Below, piece after piece: positions 21,927 to 30,310 of a stretch of 64,000 bases of DNA. The notes under the pieces were generated by a model. It was given only the letters and a program-made list of their open reading frames with translations, searched no databases and was not told the origin of the DNA. Each line of letters opens with the position of its first letter. Positions within the stretch are counted from its first letter, which is position 1. The DNA is from Lysobacter sp. Root916 (GTDB lineage Bacteria; Pseudomonadota; Gammaproteobacteria; Xanthomonadales; Xanthomonadaceae), in the NCBI RefSeq assembly GCF_001429785.1, contig NZ_LMJF01000001.1:1281889-1345888 (forward strand), given 5' to 3'. The translations under genes were made by a program, and so were the position numbers.

Positions 21927-22439
21927 ATGGCTAAAAATGCAAACAACAAGGCCGGCAAGGATAAAGGAAAGGGCGGCGCCGGCGGCACCATTGCCCTGAA
22001 CAAGCGCTCGCGCCACGACTACCACCTCGAGGAACGCTTCGAGGCGGGCCTGGCCCTGCAGGGCTGGGAGCTCAAGTCGATCCGCGCCGGGCGCGCCAAC
22101 ATCACCGATGCCTACGCGGTCATCCGCGCGGGCGAGATGTTCCTGTACGGCTCCCAGATCAATCCGCTGATCTCGGCCTCGACCCACGTCGTGGCCGAGG
22201 AACGGCGCACCCGCAAGCTGCTCCTGCACCGGCGCGAGATCGACAACCTGATCGGCCGGATCCAACGCGACGGCTACACCGTGGTGCTCACCGCGCTGTA
22301 CTGGAAGGGCAACAAGGTCAAGGCCGAGATCGCCCTGGCCAAGGGCAAACAGAGCCACGACAAGCGCGAAGCCAGCAAGGAAAAGGATTGGGCGCGCGAA
22401 AAGCAGCGCACGATGCGGCGCCATAACCGCGACGCTTGA
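21927..22439 (+). CDS. smpB: SsrA (tmRNA)-binding protein SmpB
   Basis: SmpB brings tmRNA to stalled ribosomes in trans-translation. The 170-residue protein has a lysine-rich N-terminal extension ([17 protein letters not shown]), the OB-fold core ([40 protein letters not shown]) and the basic C-terminal tail needed in the decoding centre ([14 protein letters not shown]). GAGGA lies upstream. Its RNA partner is encoded in this same window at 48,768-49,121. Confidence 0.97.
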   Translation: MAKNANNKAGKDKGKGGAGGTIALNKRSRHDYHLEERFEAGLALQGWELKSIRAGRANITDAYAVIRAGEMFLYGSQINPLISASTHVVAEERRTRKLLLHRREIDNLIGRIQRDGYTVVLTALYWKGNKVKAEIALAKGKQSHDKREASKEKDWAREKQRTMRRHNRDA

Positions 22440-22478
22440 GGGCGTAGCCGGTTGCAGCCTGGAGATCGGATTCGCTAG

Positions 22479-22499
22479 CCCCTCTTGCCGGGAGAGGGG
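22479..22499. repeat. Short hairpin CCCCTCT...AGAGGGG after smpB
   Basis: A 7-bp stem about 40 bases beyond the smpB stop, in a context like the CCCCTCTCCC...GGGAGAGGGG repeats common in proteobacteria. There is no U tract, so it may be a decayed repeat rather than a true terminator. Confidence 0.45.
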
Positions 22500-22619
22500 A
22501 ATGGGCGCGCGTGCGAGGACCGACGCCTGAAAGTCCCGCCATGGGCCGGGCCCACGCGCGGCTACGGTTCGCCTTCGACTCACCCCATCCTACGAGTCGA
22601 GCGCCGTTCGCCCGGGAAT

Positions 22620-22988
22620 CTAGCGAATCAGTCGCAACCCGGCTGCGACCGCCGGAGGCCGCGGAGGCTCGGGTTCGGCACCGTCGCGCTCGGCGAGTTG
22701 CGTATTCCAGCGGATGAAGCGAACCACCGCAAGCCGCTCGCGCAGCCGCCCTGCGACCTCTTCCATCGATTCTCCCACCGTCCGCTCGGGGTATTTGACG
22801 AACGGCTGCGACAGCAAGTTGGGGATATCCGCAGGCGCCATGGCGGCGATATGCAACGCGATGTCGTGGGCAAGCTGCCTGAACTCTTCCGTGCGCTCGG
22901 CGAAGTCCGTTTCTAATCCGAACTCCACCAGCACGCCGATCCGGGATAGATGAACATAACCGTGTATCGAATGCAGGGGATAGGACAT
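22620..22988 (-). CDS. Stand-alone EF-Ts-like dimerisation-domain protein
   Basis: A 122-residue protein that is clearly related to part of elongation factor Ts. Residues 8-50 ([20 protein letters not shown], then [17 protein letters not shown]) match the EF-Ts core, including the TDF motif that contacts EF-Tu. Residues 62-94 ([19 protein letters not shown], then AVVRFIRW) match the second core subdomain. The N-terminal UBA-like domain is absent, and so is the roughly 50-residue segment that normally separates these blocks. It is not beside rpsB, so it is not the normal tsf. It could be a specialised EF-Tu-binding paralogue or a decayed copy; the open frame and start context (TAGGT) are intact. 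Confidence 0.78.
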   Translation of the reverse strand: MSYPLHSIHGYVHLSRIGVLVEFGLETDFAERTEEFRQLAHDIALHIAAMAPADIPNLLSQPFVKYPERTVGESMEEVAGRLRERLAVVRFIRWNTQLAERDGAEPEPPRPPAVAAGLRLIR

Positions 22989-23170
22989 CGCGGGTTACCT
23001 AGGCACGAACCAGCCGATCGTCGACACGGCTGCGGCGGTACGGGAATGAATGTCAGCACACTGTAAGACAAATTTGCCCATGCCACCGGACACAGCTCGC
23101 CCTATCGATAGCCCACATGGCTGTCGTCGCCGCGGCATTGAACTCCATCGAGCCGCACCGCGACGAACAA

Positions 23171-25360
23171 CTACTCCCCCGGCAAGGTAAACGTAAACGT
23201 CGCGCCCTTCCCTTCCACGCCCTCGGCGCGGATGCTGCCGCCGTGGCGTTCGACGATGCGCTTGACCGAGGCCAGGCCGATGCCGTGGCCGGGGAAATCG
23301 CTGTCGGTGTGCAGGCGCTGGAACGGCCGGAACAACTTGCCCACGTATTCCTGGGCGAAGCCCGCGCCGTTGTCGCGTACGTGGAACTCCGTCAGCCCCT
23401 GCGCATTGGTGGTGGCGCCGAACGCGATGCGCGCCTGAGCCTGGCCGCGGGTGAACTTCCAGGCGTTGCCCAGCAGGTTCGCGAGCAGGTTACGCAGCAG
23501 CGGCGCATCGCCGACCACGGTCAGGCCGGGTTCGATCTCGACTTCGACGCTGCGCTGCGGGTCGGCGGTGCGCAGCTCCTCGACGATTTCTCCGGCCATC
23601 CTGCTCAGGTCGATGCGATCGAACTTGAGCTCGCTGCGCGCCAGACGCGACATCTGCAGCAGGGCGTCGATCAGCTCGCCCATGCGCCCGGCCGCCTTGC
23701 GCACCCGGCTGAGGTAGTCGCGGCCGGAGTCGTCGAGTTGCGCGGCGTGTTTCTCGATCAGGATGCGGCTGAAGCCCTCGATCGCGCGCAAGGGCGCGCG
23801 CAGATCGTGCGAGACGCTGTAGGCGAACGCCTCCAGCTCCTGGTTGGCCACGCTCAGCTCGCGCGTGCGCAAGGCCACGCGCGCCTCCAGGGTACGGTTG
23901 AGCGCGTGCACGCGTGCCTCCGCGCGCAAGCGCTCGGTCACGTCCTCGATCTGGACCAGGCCGGTGATGTCCTGGCCGACGTTGCCGGGCACCGGCGAAT
24001 AGGTCAGTTGGACCTGACGCACCAGCCCGTCCCCGCGATGCAGGCGCCGCGTCGCCCGGTGCACGCCGTCGGTGTCGGTGCGGCCGGTGGCCTTGCCGAT
24101 CAGTTCGTGGTCCTCGTTATCGAACAGGGCATCGAAACGCGTGCCCAGCAAGGCCGCTTCGTTGTTGCCGACGATCGCGACCAGGGCCGGATTGGCCTCG
24201 ACGATGCGGCCTTCGCTGTCCAGCAGGGCCTTGCCGATCGCCGAATAGCGCATCGCGCTGCGGAAACGGGTTTCGCTGCGGCGATAGTCCTCGGTCATGC
24301 GCAAGGCGATCTTGCGGGCGCGCGCCTCGGTGCGGGCCAGGGTCAGCGCTACCGCGTACAGCAGCAGGGAGGCGAACAAGCCCAGCGCCAGCATGTTCTG
24401 CAGACTGGCCAGGCGCGGCGCCGACTGCGCCTGCGGGCTGGATTCGAACTCCAACCGCCAGCGCCGCCCGTAGACGTCCAGTGTGGTCGAGTGGCGGAAC
24501 GCCGACTCCACCTCGTCGCGCCCGCGCGGGCTGGCGTACAGCAAGGTGCTGCGGGCGCCTTCGACGTCGTAGACGCGGAAGCGCGCGTCCTTGAAGGCGC
24601 CGCCCATCGAATTCTCGGCGAAACGTTGCATGCGGAACGGCACGTAGACCCAGCCCTGCATCGAGCTGCGACGCGCGTCCAGGCTCTGCGGCCGATCGCC
24701 GCCGCGGTACACCGGCAGGTACAGCACCAGCCCGGTCTGCTTCTCGGCTCCGTCCTGGATGAGTTGCAACGGCCCGGTCAGCTGCGGTTGGCCGGATTCC
24801 AGCGCCGCCAGCATCGCGGCCGCGCGGGTCGGCTCGGAGTACATGTCGTAGCCGATCGCCGCCACGTTGGCCGCGGTCTTGGGTTCCAGGTACAGGATCG
24901 GGCCGTAGTCGCGGCGCACGCCGCGCGGCCGCACCTCGAGCAGGCCGTAGCCGGATTCGCGCCATTCGGTTTGCAGGTCCGGCAGGCGCGAGCTGCGCAC
25001 GTAGCCGCCGAAGCCCAGCCCCAGCATCGCCGAGAAGCGCTGGCTCAGGTTCATGCCCTCGACGTAGGCGCGCCACTGTTGCGGGGTCGGCCGCGCCACC
25101 GAGGCGAACAGCGACACGCCGCCGCCGGCGACCAATTCGTAATAGATCAGGCGCTGCCGCATCAGGTCGGTGATGACCTCGGTCTGGACCTGAAACTCCG
25201 ATTCGGCGGTGCGCAGTTCGCGATCGCGCGCCACGGTCCAGGTGGTGAACACCAGCACCAGCGCGCCGATCAGCACCAGCAAGGCCAGCAGATAGCTGCG
25301 ACGCGGCACCAGGCCAGACAGCTGTGCCGCGGCGGAATCGTCCGAATGGGTTGAGCTCAT
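23171..25360 (-). CDS. CHASE-domain hybrid-type sensor: PAS histidine kinase (orphan)
   Basis: A 729-residue membrane sensor kinase. Membrane segment 1 is at about residues 24-45, followed by a periplasmic CHASE-type domain (containing MNLSQRFSAMLGLGFGGYV and a Y-D-M-Y-S-E-P-T-R stretch). A second membrane segment is near residues 310-332, then a PAS domain (RYSAIGKALLDSEGRIVEAN), a coiled linker, HisKA with phosphoacceptor His518 (SHDLRAPLRAIEGFS), and an HATPase domain with NLLGNAWKF, DNGAGF and GHGIGLAS. The HisKA/HATPase type resembles that of phytochrome-like kinases. No receiver domain or response regulator gene is adjacent. The start is the ATG at the onset of the cytoplasmic tail. Confidence 0.9.
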   Translation of the reverse strand: MSSTHSDDSAAAQLSGLVPRRSYLLALLVLIGALVLVFTTWTVARDRELRTAESEFQVQTEVITDLMRQRLIYYELVAGGGVSLFASVARPTPQQWRAYVEGMNLSQRFSAMLGLGFGGYVRSSRLPDLQTEWRESGYGLLEVRPRGVRRDYGPILYLEPKTAANVAAIGYDMYSEPTRAAAMLAALESGQPQLTGPLQLIQDGAEKQTGLVLYLPVYRGGDRPQSLDARRSSMQGWVYVPFRMQRFAENSMGGAFKDARFRVYDVEGARSTLLYASPRGRDEVESAFRHSTTLDVYGRRWRLEFESSPQAQSAPRLASLQNMLALGLFASLLLYAVALTLARTEARARKIALRMTEDYRRSETRFRSAMRYSAIGKALLDSEGRIVEANPALVAIVGNNEAALLGTRFDALFDNEDHELIGKATGRTDTDGVHRATRRLHRGDGLVRQVQLTYSPVPGNVGQDITGLVQIEDVTERLRAEARVHALNRTLEARVALRTRELSVANQELEAFAYSVSHDLRAPLRAIEGFSRILIEKHAAQLDDSGRDYLSRVRKAAGRMGELIDALLQMSRLARSELKFDRIDLSRMAGEIVEELRTADPQRSVEVEIEPGLTVVGDAPLLRNLLANLLGNAWKFTRGQAQARIAFGATTNAQGLTEFHVRDNGAGFAQEYVGKLFRPFQRLHTDSDFPGHGIGLASVKRIVERHGGSIRAEGVEGKGATFTFTLPGE

Positions 25361-25416
25361 AGCGCGAGCATACAAGCCGAGCCAGCGCCGAGGCACGTTT
25401 GCGGCACGCCCGCCGC

Positions 25417-25875
25417 TTAGGGTTCGGCCGCCTCGCGCCGGGACGGCGACGGCGCCTCGCGGCGCAGGCCCTCCAGCATCAAGGCGTTCACGCACTCCAG
25501 ATGTTCGCCGGCGATGCGCCGGCACAGGCGCGCCCAGCGCCGCTGCTCGCCGGCGTTGCGTCCGGCCTGCTCCGACTGCGCGACGTGACGCTCGATCTCG
25601 CGCGCCAGCCACAACAGCGTGTCGCCGTTATCGCTCTCGCGTTCGGCCAGCTCCGGCAAGCTGGGTTGGCGCCGCATCGACACCGCCAGCGCGCAGGCCG
25701 CGGCCGCGATCAGCAAGGCCAGCGCCGCGGCCAGACCGGCCGCCACGGACGAGGCATCGGCCCAGTCCGCGCGCAGCGGCGACGCCGGTTCGGCCGCCGC
25801 GACCGCCACCAGGGCGGTGGTGTCGGATTCGCGTCCGGGCGCCTCGACCCGCGGGTCCGGCCGGCCCATCGGCAT
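25417..25875 (-). CDS. Small single-pass membrane protein in a regulator locus
   Basis: A 152-residue protein with one strong membrane segment (VAAGLAAALALLIAAAACAL, about residues 44-66) and a charged C-terminal region rich in Glu and Arg (LAREIERHVAQSEQAGRNAG), likely cytoplasmic and helical. The ATG shares one base with the stop of the YdaS-like regulator gene (TGATG), so the two are coupled. I do not recognise a family. Being coupled to a small DNA-binding protein, it could be the effector of the pair, for example a toxin or membrane sensor, but that is inference. Confidence 0.65.
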   Translation of the reverse strand: MPMGRPDPRVEAPGRESDTTALVAVAAAEPASPLRADWADASSVAAGLAAALALLIAAAACALAVSMRRQPSLPELAERESDNGDTLLWLAREIERHVAQSEQAGRNAGEQRRWARLCRRIAGEHLECVNALMLEGLRREAPSPSRREAAEP

Positions 25876-26141
25876 CAGCCCCGCCCGGCCCGACGCGGCA
25901 GCGCCATCAACTCGACCGCGCTGACCCGCCCGGCGCAAGCCTCGGCCATGCGCAAAGCTCGGTTGCGCGTAGAAACGAAGCCACGAATACGCATTTGACG
26001 CAGCATTTCTGTGGACACACCGGCGGCCTTGGCCGCCAACCCGACTGTCGCGAAGCAGGCGACATAACGCTGGATCGGGTTTTCGCGGGAATTTCCGCCT
26101 TCCGCGCTGGCGGCTGGTACTGCACGAGCTGTATCGGCCAC
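25875..26141 (-). CDS. YdaS/Cro-like helix-turn-helix regulator
   Basis: An 88-residue protein. The helix-turn-helix is in FATVGLAAKAAGVSTEMLRQ followed by RALRMAEACAGRVSAVELM, which fits the YdaS (Cro-like, phage or antitoxin) family pattern. GTG is chosen as start because AGGGA precedes it and because a good promoter lies just upstream (predicted transcript start near 26164); the longer open frame would begin upstream of that promoter. It is coupled to the membrane-protein gene and divergent from a CI-like gene. Confidence 0.65.
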   Translation of the reverse strand: MADTARAVPAASAEGGNSRENPIQRYVACFATVGLAAKAAGVSTEMLRQMRIRGFVSTRNRALRMAEACAGRVSAVELMALPRRAGRG

Positions 26142-26170
26142 GACATCCCTATCGTCGTCTACGCCACCGC

Positions 26171-26200
26171 AATATACAACTTGAAATAGCGAAATACAAC
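26171..26200 (-). promoter_or_regulatory. Promoter with built-in direct-repeat operator
   Basis: On the minus strand, TTGTAT (26199-26194), a 17-base spacer and TATATT (26176-26171) form a good sigma-70 promoter for the YdaS-like gene. The two boxes are part of a direct repeat: ATACAAC occurs at 26174-26180 and 26194-26200, exactly 20 bases apart on the plus strand, which is consistent with two repressor sites on one face of the helix. The surrounding 80 bases are markedly AT-rich for this genome. Confidence 0.6.
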
Positions 26201-26326
26201 ACCCAAAAAGTGTGATTCGTTTCCACAAGATGCGCAAGAATGAGTTGCGCTCTCCCGCGCAAGAACGAGTGGACACCCGGTGACGGACAACCGATCGAGC
26301 CTGGCAGGACGCACAGGCGGTACCGC

Positions 26327-26698
26327 ATGAGCAATACACCCCACGACGAATTCGCCCGCCGCCTGCATCAGGCGCTGGATTTCTCCGGCTTCGCCAAGGG
26401 CCGCGCCCGCACCGGCGCGCTCGCCTCCTACTACGGCGTCAGCCGCGAGACCGCGCGCAAATGGCTGATCGGCCTGGCCCTGCCCGAGTTGGAGCGCATG
26501 CTCTCGATCGCGGTGCAGCAGCATGTGAGCTTCGAATGGCTGGCCACCGGCCGCGGCACCATCGAAGGCAAGTCGCTGTCGGTGCGCGACCAGACCACCA
26601 AATACAGCGACCCCGACGAACTGCGCCTGATGGGCCTGATGCGCAAGCTGTCGCGCAAGAAGCGGCGCGCCCTGATCGAGCTGCTGGACGGCCATTGA
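26327..26698 (+). CDS. CI-like (phage-repressor-type) helix-turn-helix protein
   Basis: A 123-residue protein resembling the N-terminal DNA-binding half of CI-type repressors: GALASYYGVSRETARKWLIG is the helix-turn-helix and FEWLATGRGTIEGK the typical end of that domain. The C-terminal S24 peptidase domain of true CI proteins is missing; instead there is a short basic tail (LMRKLSRKKRRALIELL). It is divergent from the YdaS-like gene and likely binds the direct-repeat operator between them. There is no integrase or phage structural gene nearby. A GGCGG run precedes the ATG. Confidence 0.78.
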   Translation: MSNTPHDEFARRLHQALDFSGFAKGRARTGALASYYGVSRETARKWLIGLALPELERMLSIAVQQHVSFEWLATGRGTIEGKSLSVRDQTTKYSDPDELRLMGLMRKLSRKKRRALIELLDGH

Positions 26699-27152
26699 GC
26701 CAGCGCGGGGCCTGACCGGCGCGGATCGCACCTCCCTCCCATCGGCACGACGGCCGTTGCGTCGAGGCTGCGCCGTGCGCGTCGCATGGGGCGAGATCAG
26801 GCGCGCAGTTCCGCGCGCGGGACCGACCACGCGGCCGCGGATAGGCACCGGCATCGCGGGCGCGTCGTATCCGGACACGACGCGATCGCGACGCGGCTCG
26901 TGGCCTGCGTCCGCCCCTGCGTCAGGGTCCGTCGCCCGCCTATCTCAGCATCCACACCTGCGCCACATTTCGCCCGGACTTAACGCGCCCGGATCGAGTC
27001 TGTGCGGGCCGCACCGCTCGACCGCCATCGCACCGGCCACCGCACGGATCCGCTCCCCGCCGCCTACGGCTCGACCGATGTCCGCCCGCCAAGGCCGCGC
27101 CGACCGGCCCTGCCGGCACACCGTCGGCGCCCCCAACGTCAGGAGAGCGATC
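26699..27152. other. Intergenic region without recognised features
   Basis: About 450 bases, high in G+C, between the CI-like gene and the hydrolase gene. I see no convincing gene, repeat or promoter, apart from the AGGAG ribosome-binding site of the hydrolase at its end. Confidence 0.4.
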
Positions 27153-27845
27153 ATGAGCGGCAAGCCCACGGTGGTGCTGGTACACGGTTTCTGGGGCGGC
27201 GCCGCCCATTGGAACAAGGTCATCCTGGAGCTCAAGCGCCAGGGCTATGGCTCGATAGGCGCGGTCGAGCTGCCGCTGACCTCGCTGGCCGACGACGCCG
27301 AGCGCACCCGCAAGATGGTCGCCCAGGTCGACGGGCCGGTGGTGCTGGTCGGGCATTCCTACGGCGGCGCGGTGATCAGCCAAGCGGGCAACCTGCCCAA
27401 CGTGGTCGCCCTGGTCTACATCGCCGCCTTCGCGCCGGATGCCGGCGAAAGTCCCGGCGGCATCACCCAGGAGCACGTGCCGATCGCGGCCTCGAATCTG
27501 GCGCCCGACAGCGACGGCTACCTGTGGGTGCAGGCCGACAAGTTCCATGAAAGCTTCTGCCAGGACCTCACGCCCGACGAGGGCTACGTCATGGGCATCA
27601 CCCAGAAGGCGCCGCTGGCCAGCACCTTTGGCGATGCGGTGAGCGCGCCGGCCTGGAAACACAAGCCGTCCTGGTATCAGATCTCCAGCCAGGACCGCAT
27701 GATCGCGCCCGAGAACCAAAAGCGCATGTCGGCGCGAATGGGCGCGCGCAAGGTGATAGAGCTGGCGGCCAGCCACGCCTCGCTGGCCTCGCAGCCAGCC
27801 GAAGTCGCCGCGCTGATCGACGAGGCCGCCCAGGCCACGGCCTGA
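27153..27845 (+). CDS. Alpha/beta hydrolase (esterase-like)
   Basis: A 230-residue cytoplasmic alpha/beta hydrolase. The oxyanion motif is VLVHGFWGG (8-16), the nucleophile Ser69 is in VGHSYGG, the acid is probably Asp181 (SSQDRMIAPE) and the base His208 (AASHASLAS). The spacing and the YIAAFAPDAGES stretch match the methylesterase/hydroxynitrile-lyase-like subgroup (AB_hydrolase_6), often annotated as arylesterase. The substrate is unknown. The start has an AGGAG site; no signal peptide. Convergent with the next gene, with a 13-bp hairpin between. Confidence 0.9.
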   Translation: MSGKPTVVLVHGFWGGAAHWNKVILELKRQGYGSIGAVELPLTSLADDAERTRKMVAQVDGPVVLVGHSYGGAVISQAGNLPNVVALVYIAAFAPDAGESPGGITQEHVPIAASNLAPDSDGYLWVQADKFHESFCQDLTPDEGYVMGITQKAPLASTFGDAVSAPAWKHKPSWYQISSQDRMIAPENQKRMSARMGARKVIELAASHASLASQPAEVAALIDEAAQATA

Positions 27846-27851
27846 GCCCGC

Positions 27852-27882
27852 ACGCCGCGCGATCTTGCCGATCGCGCGGCGT
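27852..27882. terminator. Strong hairpin between convergent genes
   Basis: A 13-bp perfect stem (ACGCCGCGCGATC/GATCGCGCGGCGT) with the 5-base loop TTGCC, 7 bases after the hydrolase stop and 18 before the end of the opposite gene. It is placed as a bidirectional terminator, although neither side has a clear U tract. Confidence 0.6.
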
Positions 27883-27900
27883 CTCAAACCGATCTTCGGC

Positions 27901-28464
27901 TTAGAGCTTGCCTTCCGAACCGGTGTAGCTGACGTTCCAGACCTTGCCCTTGTCGTCGACCATGCAGGCCCACGGCGCGTCGGCGCCCGGCACCTTGACC
28001 TTGACCCCGGTGCCGGCCTGACTCCACTCGGCGCTGATCACCGACAGGGTGTTCGCCTGGACGTTGGTGGTCTTGGCGACCGCGGCCAGGCAGGCCTTCT
28101 CGGCGGCCGGATGCGATTCGCGCGCGCCGGTCTTGGGCGCGGCCGCGGGCTGCGCGGCGGCGGCGGCACCGAGCTGGCACACGCCGTTAGCGCGGTTCTT
28201 GCCGGTGTAGGACAGGCTGGGCGAGCCGTCGGGATTGATGCTGATCGACAAGGTCACGCCGCTGGTGGCGTCCTTGGCTTCGTAGTAGTTGTCGTTGAAG
28301 CGCTTGAGCTTGGTTTCCTTGCCGTTGATGTACACCGGGCCGCCTTCGTCGGCGTGCACCGACAGCTTGCCCGGGCAGGTGCCGTTGAGCTGCGGCAGGC
28401 CGGCGTAGGCATTGCAGGCGAACAGGGACGCGGCGGCGGCGGTGGAGACGAGGATCCATTTCAT
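27901..28464 (-). CDS. Secreted hypothetical protein with two small domains
   Basis: A 187-residue protein beginning MKWILVSTAAAASLFACNAY, with a signal peptide cleaved probably at AYA-G (residue 21). The N-terminal part (22-96) contains PQLNGTCPGKLSVHADEGGP and a C-x-n-C pair. An Ala/Pro linker follows (97-115). The C-terminal part (ESHPAAEKACLAAVAKTTN, then WACMVDDKGKVWNVSYTG) looks like a small beta domain with a disulfide, resembling secreted domains often seen beside YSIRK-free lipoproteins. I do not recognise a named family. AAGGAG precedes the start. Confidence 0.72.
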   Translation of the reverse strand: MKWILVSTAAAASLFACNAYAGLPQLNGTCPGKLSVHADEGGPVYINGKETKLKRFNDNYYEAKDATSGVTLSISINPDGSPSLSYTGKNRANGVCQLGAAAAAQPAAAPKTGARESHPAAEKACLAAVAKTTNVQANTLSVISAEWSQAGTGVKVKVPGADAPWACMVDDKGKVWNVSYTGSEGKL

Positions 28465-28664
28465 CTTGGGAACTCCTTGGGTTGGGGGAAGCGCGTTGCG
28501 GCAATCGGACGCACGGAGCTGATGATGCCCGTGCACCCGCCAATGAAACCCGAACGTCGATGGCGTCGATGGCGGTGCGCGTATTTTTGCCATCTTGCCC
28601 ACCTCGATCCGGTGAAAACTCGGTACGCATACTTCGGCGCCCGCCACGAACCGCACCGGCAAGC

Positions 28665-29423
28665 TCACACGGCGCTCGCGCTCGCGCCCAGCAGGCCGAT
28701 ACCGAACAGCGACCAGTCGTTGATCACATGCGCGCCGAACGACACCCACAGGTTCTTGGTTTTGAGATAGGCCAGCGTAAGCACCAACCGCGCGCTGCCG
28801 ATCACGACCAGGCACTGCAGCAGGTTCCAGCCGTAGGTGGGCAGATGCAGCGCGCCGAACATGGCCGCGGTCGCCAGCCACGCCGCCAGCAGCGCGCGCG
28901 AACGCGACCAGCCCCGCTTGCTGTGCAGGTACCAGGTCAGCGCCAGCAAAGGCAGCACGGTCAGCACTTCTTCGCCCAACAGTTGCGGCAGCGTCTTGAG
29001 AAAGAACAACGCGCGTTCGCCTGTGCCTTGCTGGGCCAGGATGGCGAAGGCCGGATTACTGGCGACACCGGTCCCTTTCATGACCAGCAGGCCGACCGCC
29101 AGGCTGACCAGCAGATTGAGCGCGGCGAAGGCGAGCATCCACAGCAGCGCTCGCCAGCCGACGCGACGGAAGACGGCGGTCCAGTGATGCGGGGCGACGA
29201 TCGCCAGGCCCAGCAGCGGAATCGCGAAGAACGCGACCGCGGGAATGAATTGGCCCCAGCCGTCGCGGAACAGCGGGATGGGCGCCGCAAGCACTGCGAA
29301 GCCGATCGCGACCATGAGCAGCACGAACAGCCACTGCGCGCCCGAAATCGCGACCGGCCTCGCGTTGTAGTAAGGAAAATCGTCGTTCGGATAGTCGCTG
29401 CGGTCTGGCGTGACTTCGGTCAT
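28665..29423 (-). CDS. CPBP-family intramembrane metalloprotease
   Basis: A 252-residue polytopic membrane protein (about seven to eight segments) with the CPBP (CAAX protease and bacteriocin-processing, Abi) motifs: Glu151-Glu152 in LLGEEVLTVLPLL, His193 in FGALHLPTYGW and His232 with Asn/Asp235-236 in HVINDW. These residues form the metal site in Rce1-like proteases. Bacterial members take part in peptide processing, self-immunity or protein secretion, and the substrate here is unknown. The ATG overlaps the end of a possible 50-codon frame by ATGA. Confidence 0.86.
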   Translation of the reverse strand: MTEVTPDRSDYPNDDFPYYNARPVAISGAQWLFVLLMVAIGFAVLAAPIPLFRDGWGQFIPAVAFFAIPLLGLAIVAPHHWTAVFRRVGWRALLWMLAFAALNLLVSLAVGLLVMKGTGVASNPAFAILAQQGTGERALFFLKTLPQLLGEEVLTVLPLLALTWYLHSKRGWSRSRALLAAWLATAAMFGALHLPTYGWNLLQCLVVIGSARLVLTLAYLKTKNLWVSFGAHVINDWSLFGIGLLGASASAV

Positions 29424-29572
29424 GAGCGCATTTCCGAATGGGCGTGAACCGAACCGAGCGAACGAATCGCGGCGCGCCAGGCGATACGCGTAGGCCTGCC
29501 TACGAGCTCCACGGGCGACCACCGCCCTGCCCCCACCTTCGCGCGCTTAAGGTCGAACCGACTGCGGGTCAT
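29420..29572 (-). CDS. Possible 50-residue leader protein coupled to the CPBP gene
   Basis: A short frame encoding a basic peptide (MTRSRFDLKRAKVGAGRWSP at its start) with GGGAGA 7 bases before the ATG. Its stop overlaps the start of the CPBP protease gene by 4 bases (ATGA). The site and the overlap are what one expects for a real coupled gene, but the length is short and I know no homologue, so it may be chance. Confidence 0.35.
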   Translation of the reverse strand: MTRSRFDLKRAKVGAGRWSPVELVGRPTRIAWRAAIRSLGSVHAHSEMRS

Positions 29573-29852
29573 GCGGACGTCTCCCTGAGCTCGTGGCGGA
29601 CTCCGTCTGGGGTGGCACATCGGCGCACCGGGCCGCGCCTGCACCAGCGACAACCGCCCGCAGGGCTTTCGCACGCCCGACCATCGTCCAACGCAAGCCG
29701 CAACCGGAAACGGACAGCGAACGCTTACGACCCTAGCGAGGTGTTCCACGCAAGTCCAAGGCCGTCTCGCTTCATTCGGGGCGCGATCCGTGACTGGGGT
29801 CAGGATTCGGCGTTGGCGCAGCGCGCACCGGCGCCCTGGCCTCGCGCCTGTT
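29573..29852. other. Intergenic region without recognised features
   Basis: About 280 bases upstream of the small frame and CPBP gene. It should hold their promoter on the minus strand, but I could not pick out a convincing -35/-10 pair, and I see no other gene or repeat. Confidence 0.35.
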
Positions 29853-30164
29853 CTACGGCAGCGTGAACTTGCGCATCGCGCGCAGCGGCCAGATCGAGGT
29901 GAAACTGGCGCCGCCGACGAGACGGAAGGCGGCCGACACGCCCTGCGCCACGCCCAGTGTCTCCAGCACGCTGCGGGCGCGCCGGAAAGAATGGCGCGGA
30001 TCGGCCGTGGTCATGAACACATTGATCTCTTTCGGGCTGACGTCGTAGCCCTCCAGCTCCACGGTGTCGCCCAAGGCCGCCTTCAGCTGGCTTTCCAGCG
30101 TGGTCAAAAAGGTCTCGTCTGTCAGCGACTTGCGCCACAGCTTGATGATGAGCTGGTAATCCAT
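29853..30164 (-). CDS. Hypothetical protein
   Basis: A 103-residue cytoplasmic protein beginning MDYQLIIKLWRKSLTDETFL and ending SIWPLRAMRKFTLP. The alternation of helix (FLTTLESQLKAALGDT) and strand (INVFMTTADP) suggests a small ferredoxin-like fold. I do not recognise the family. It is a single gene between the CPBP gene and a sensor kinase, with about 145 bases on its upstream side. Confidence 0.6.
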   Translation of the reverse strand: MDYQLIIKLWRKSLTDETFLTTLESQLKAALGDTVELEGYDVSPKEINVFMTTADPRHSFRRARSVLETLGVAQGVSAAFRLVGGASFTSIWPLRAMRKFTLP

Positions 30165-30310
30165 CCGCGCATTATAGGCCTTACTCGCGCAGCGGCCTGG
30201 CGTTCTTCAGCGAAGCTGCCGGGCTTGCCAACGACCGGAGTTTCGCCCGCGAACATCGGCTCCCCGACGACCTGGCCCTGAGGCGGTCGTGGCGACCTTC
30301 GAAACACGCG

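Noticed and set aside
26240..26326. An upstream ATG start of the CI-like protein
   Set aside because: It would add 29 residues of non-family sequence and lacks a ribosome-binding site; the ATG at 26327 begins the conserved domain.
25875..26339. A longer 154-residue form of the YdaS-like protein
   Set aside because: Its start would lie upstream of the predicted promoter and transcription start; the GTG with AGGGA is a better choice.
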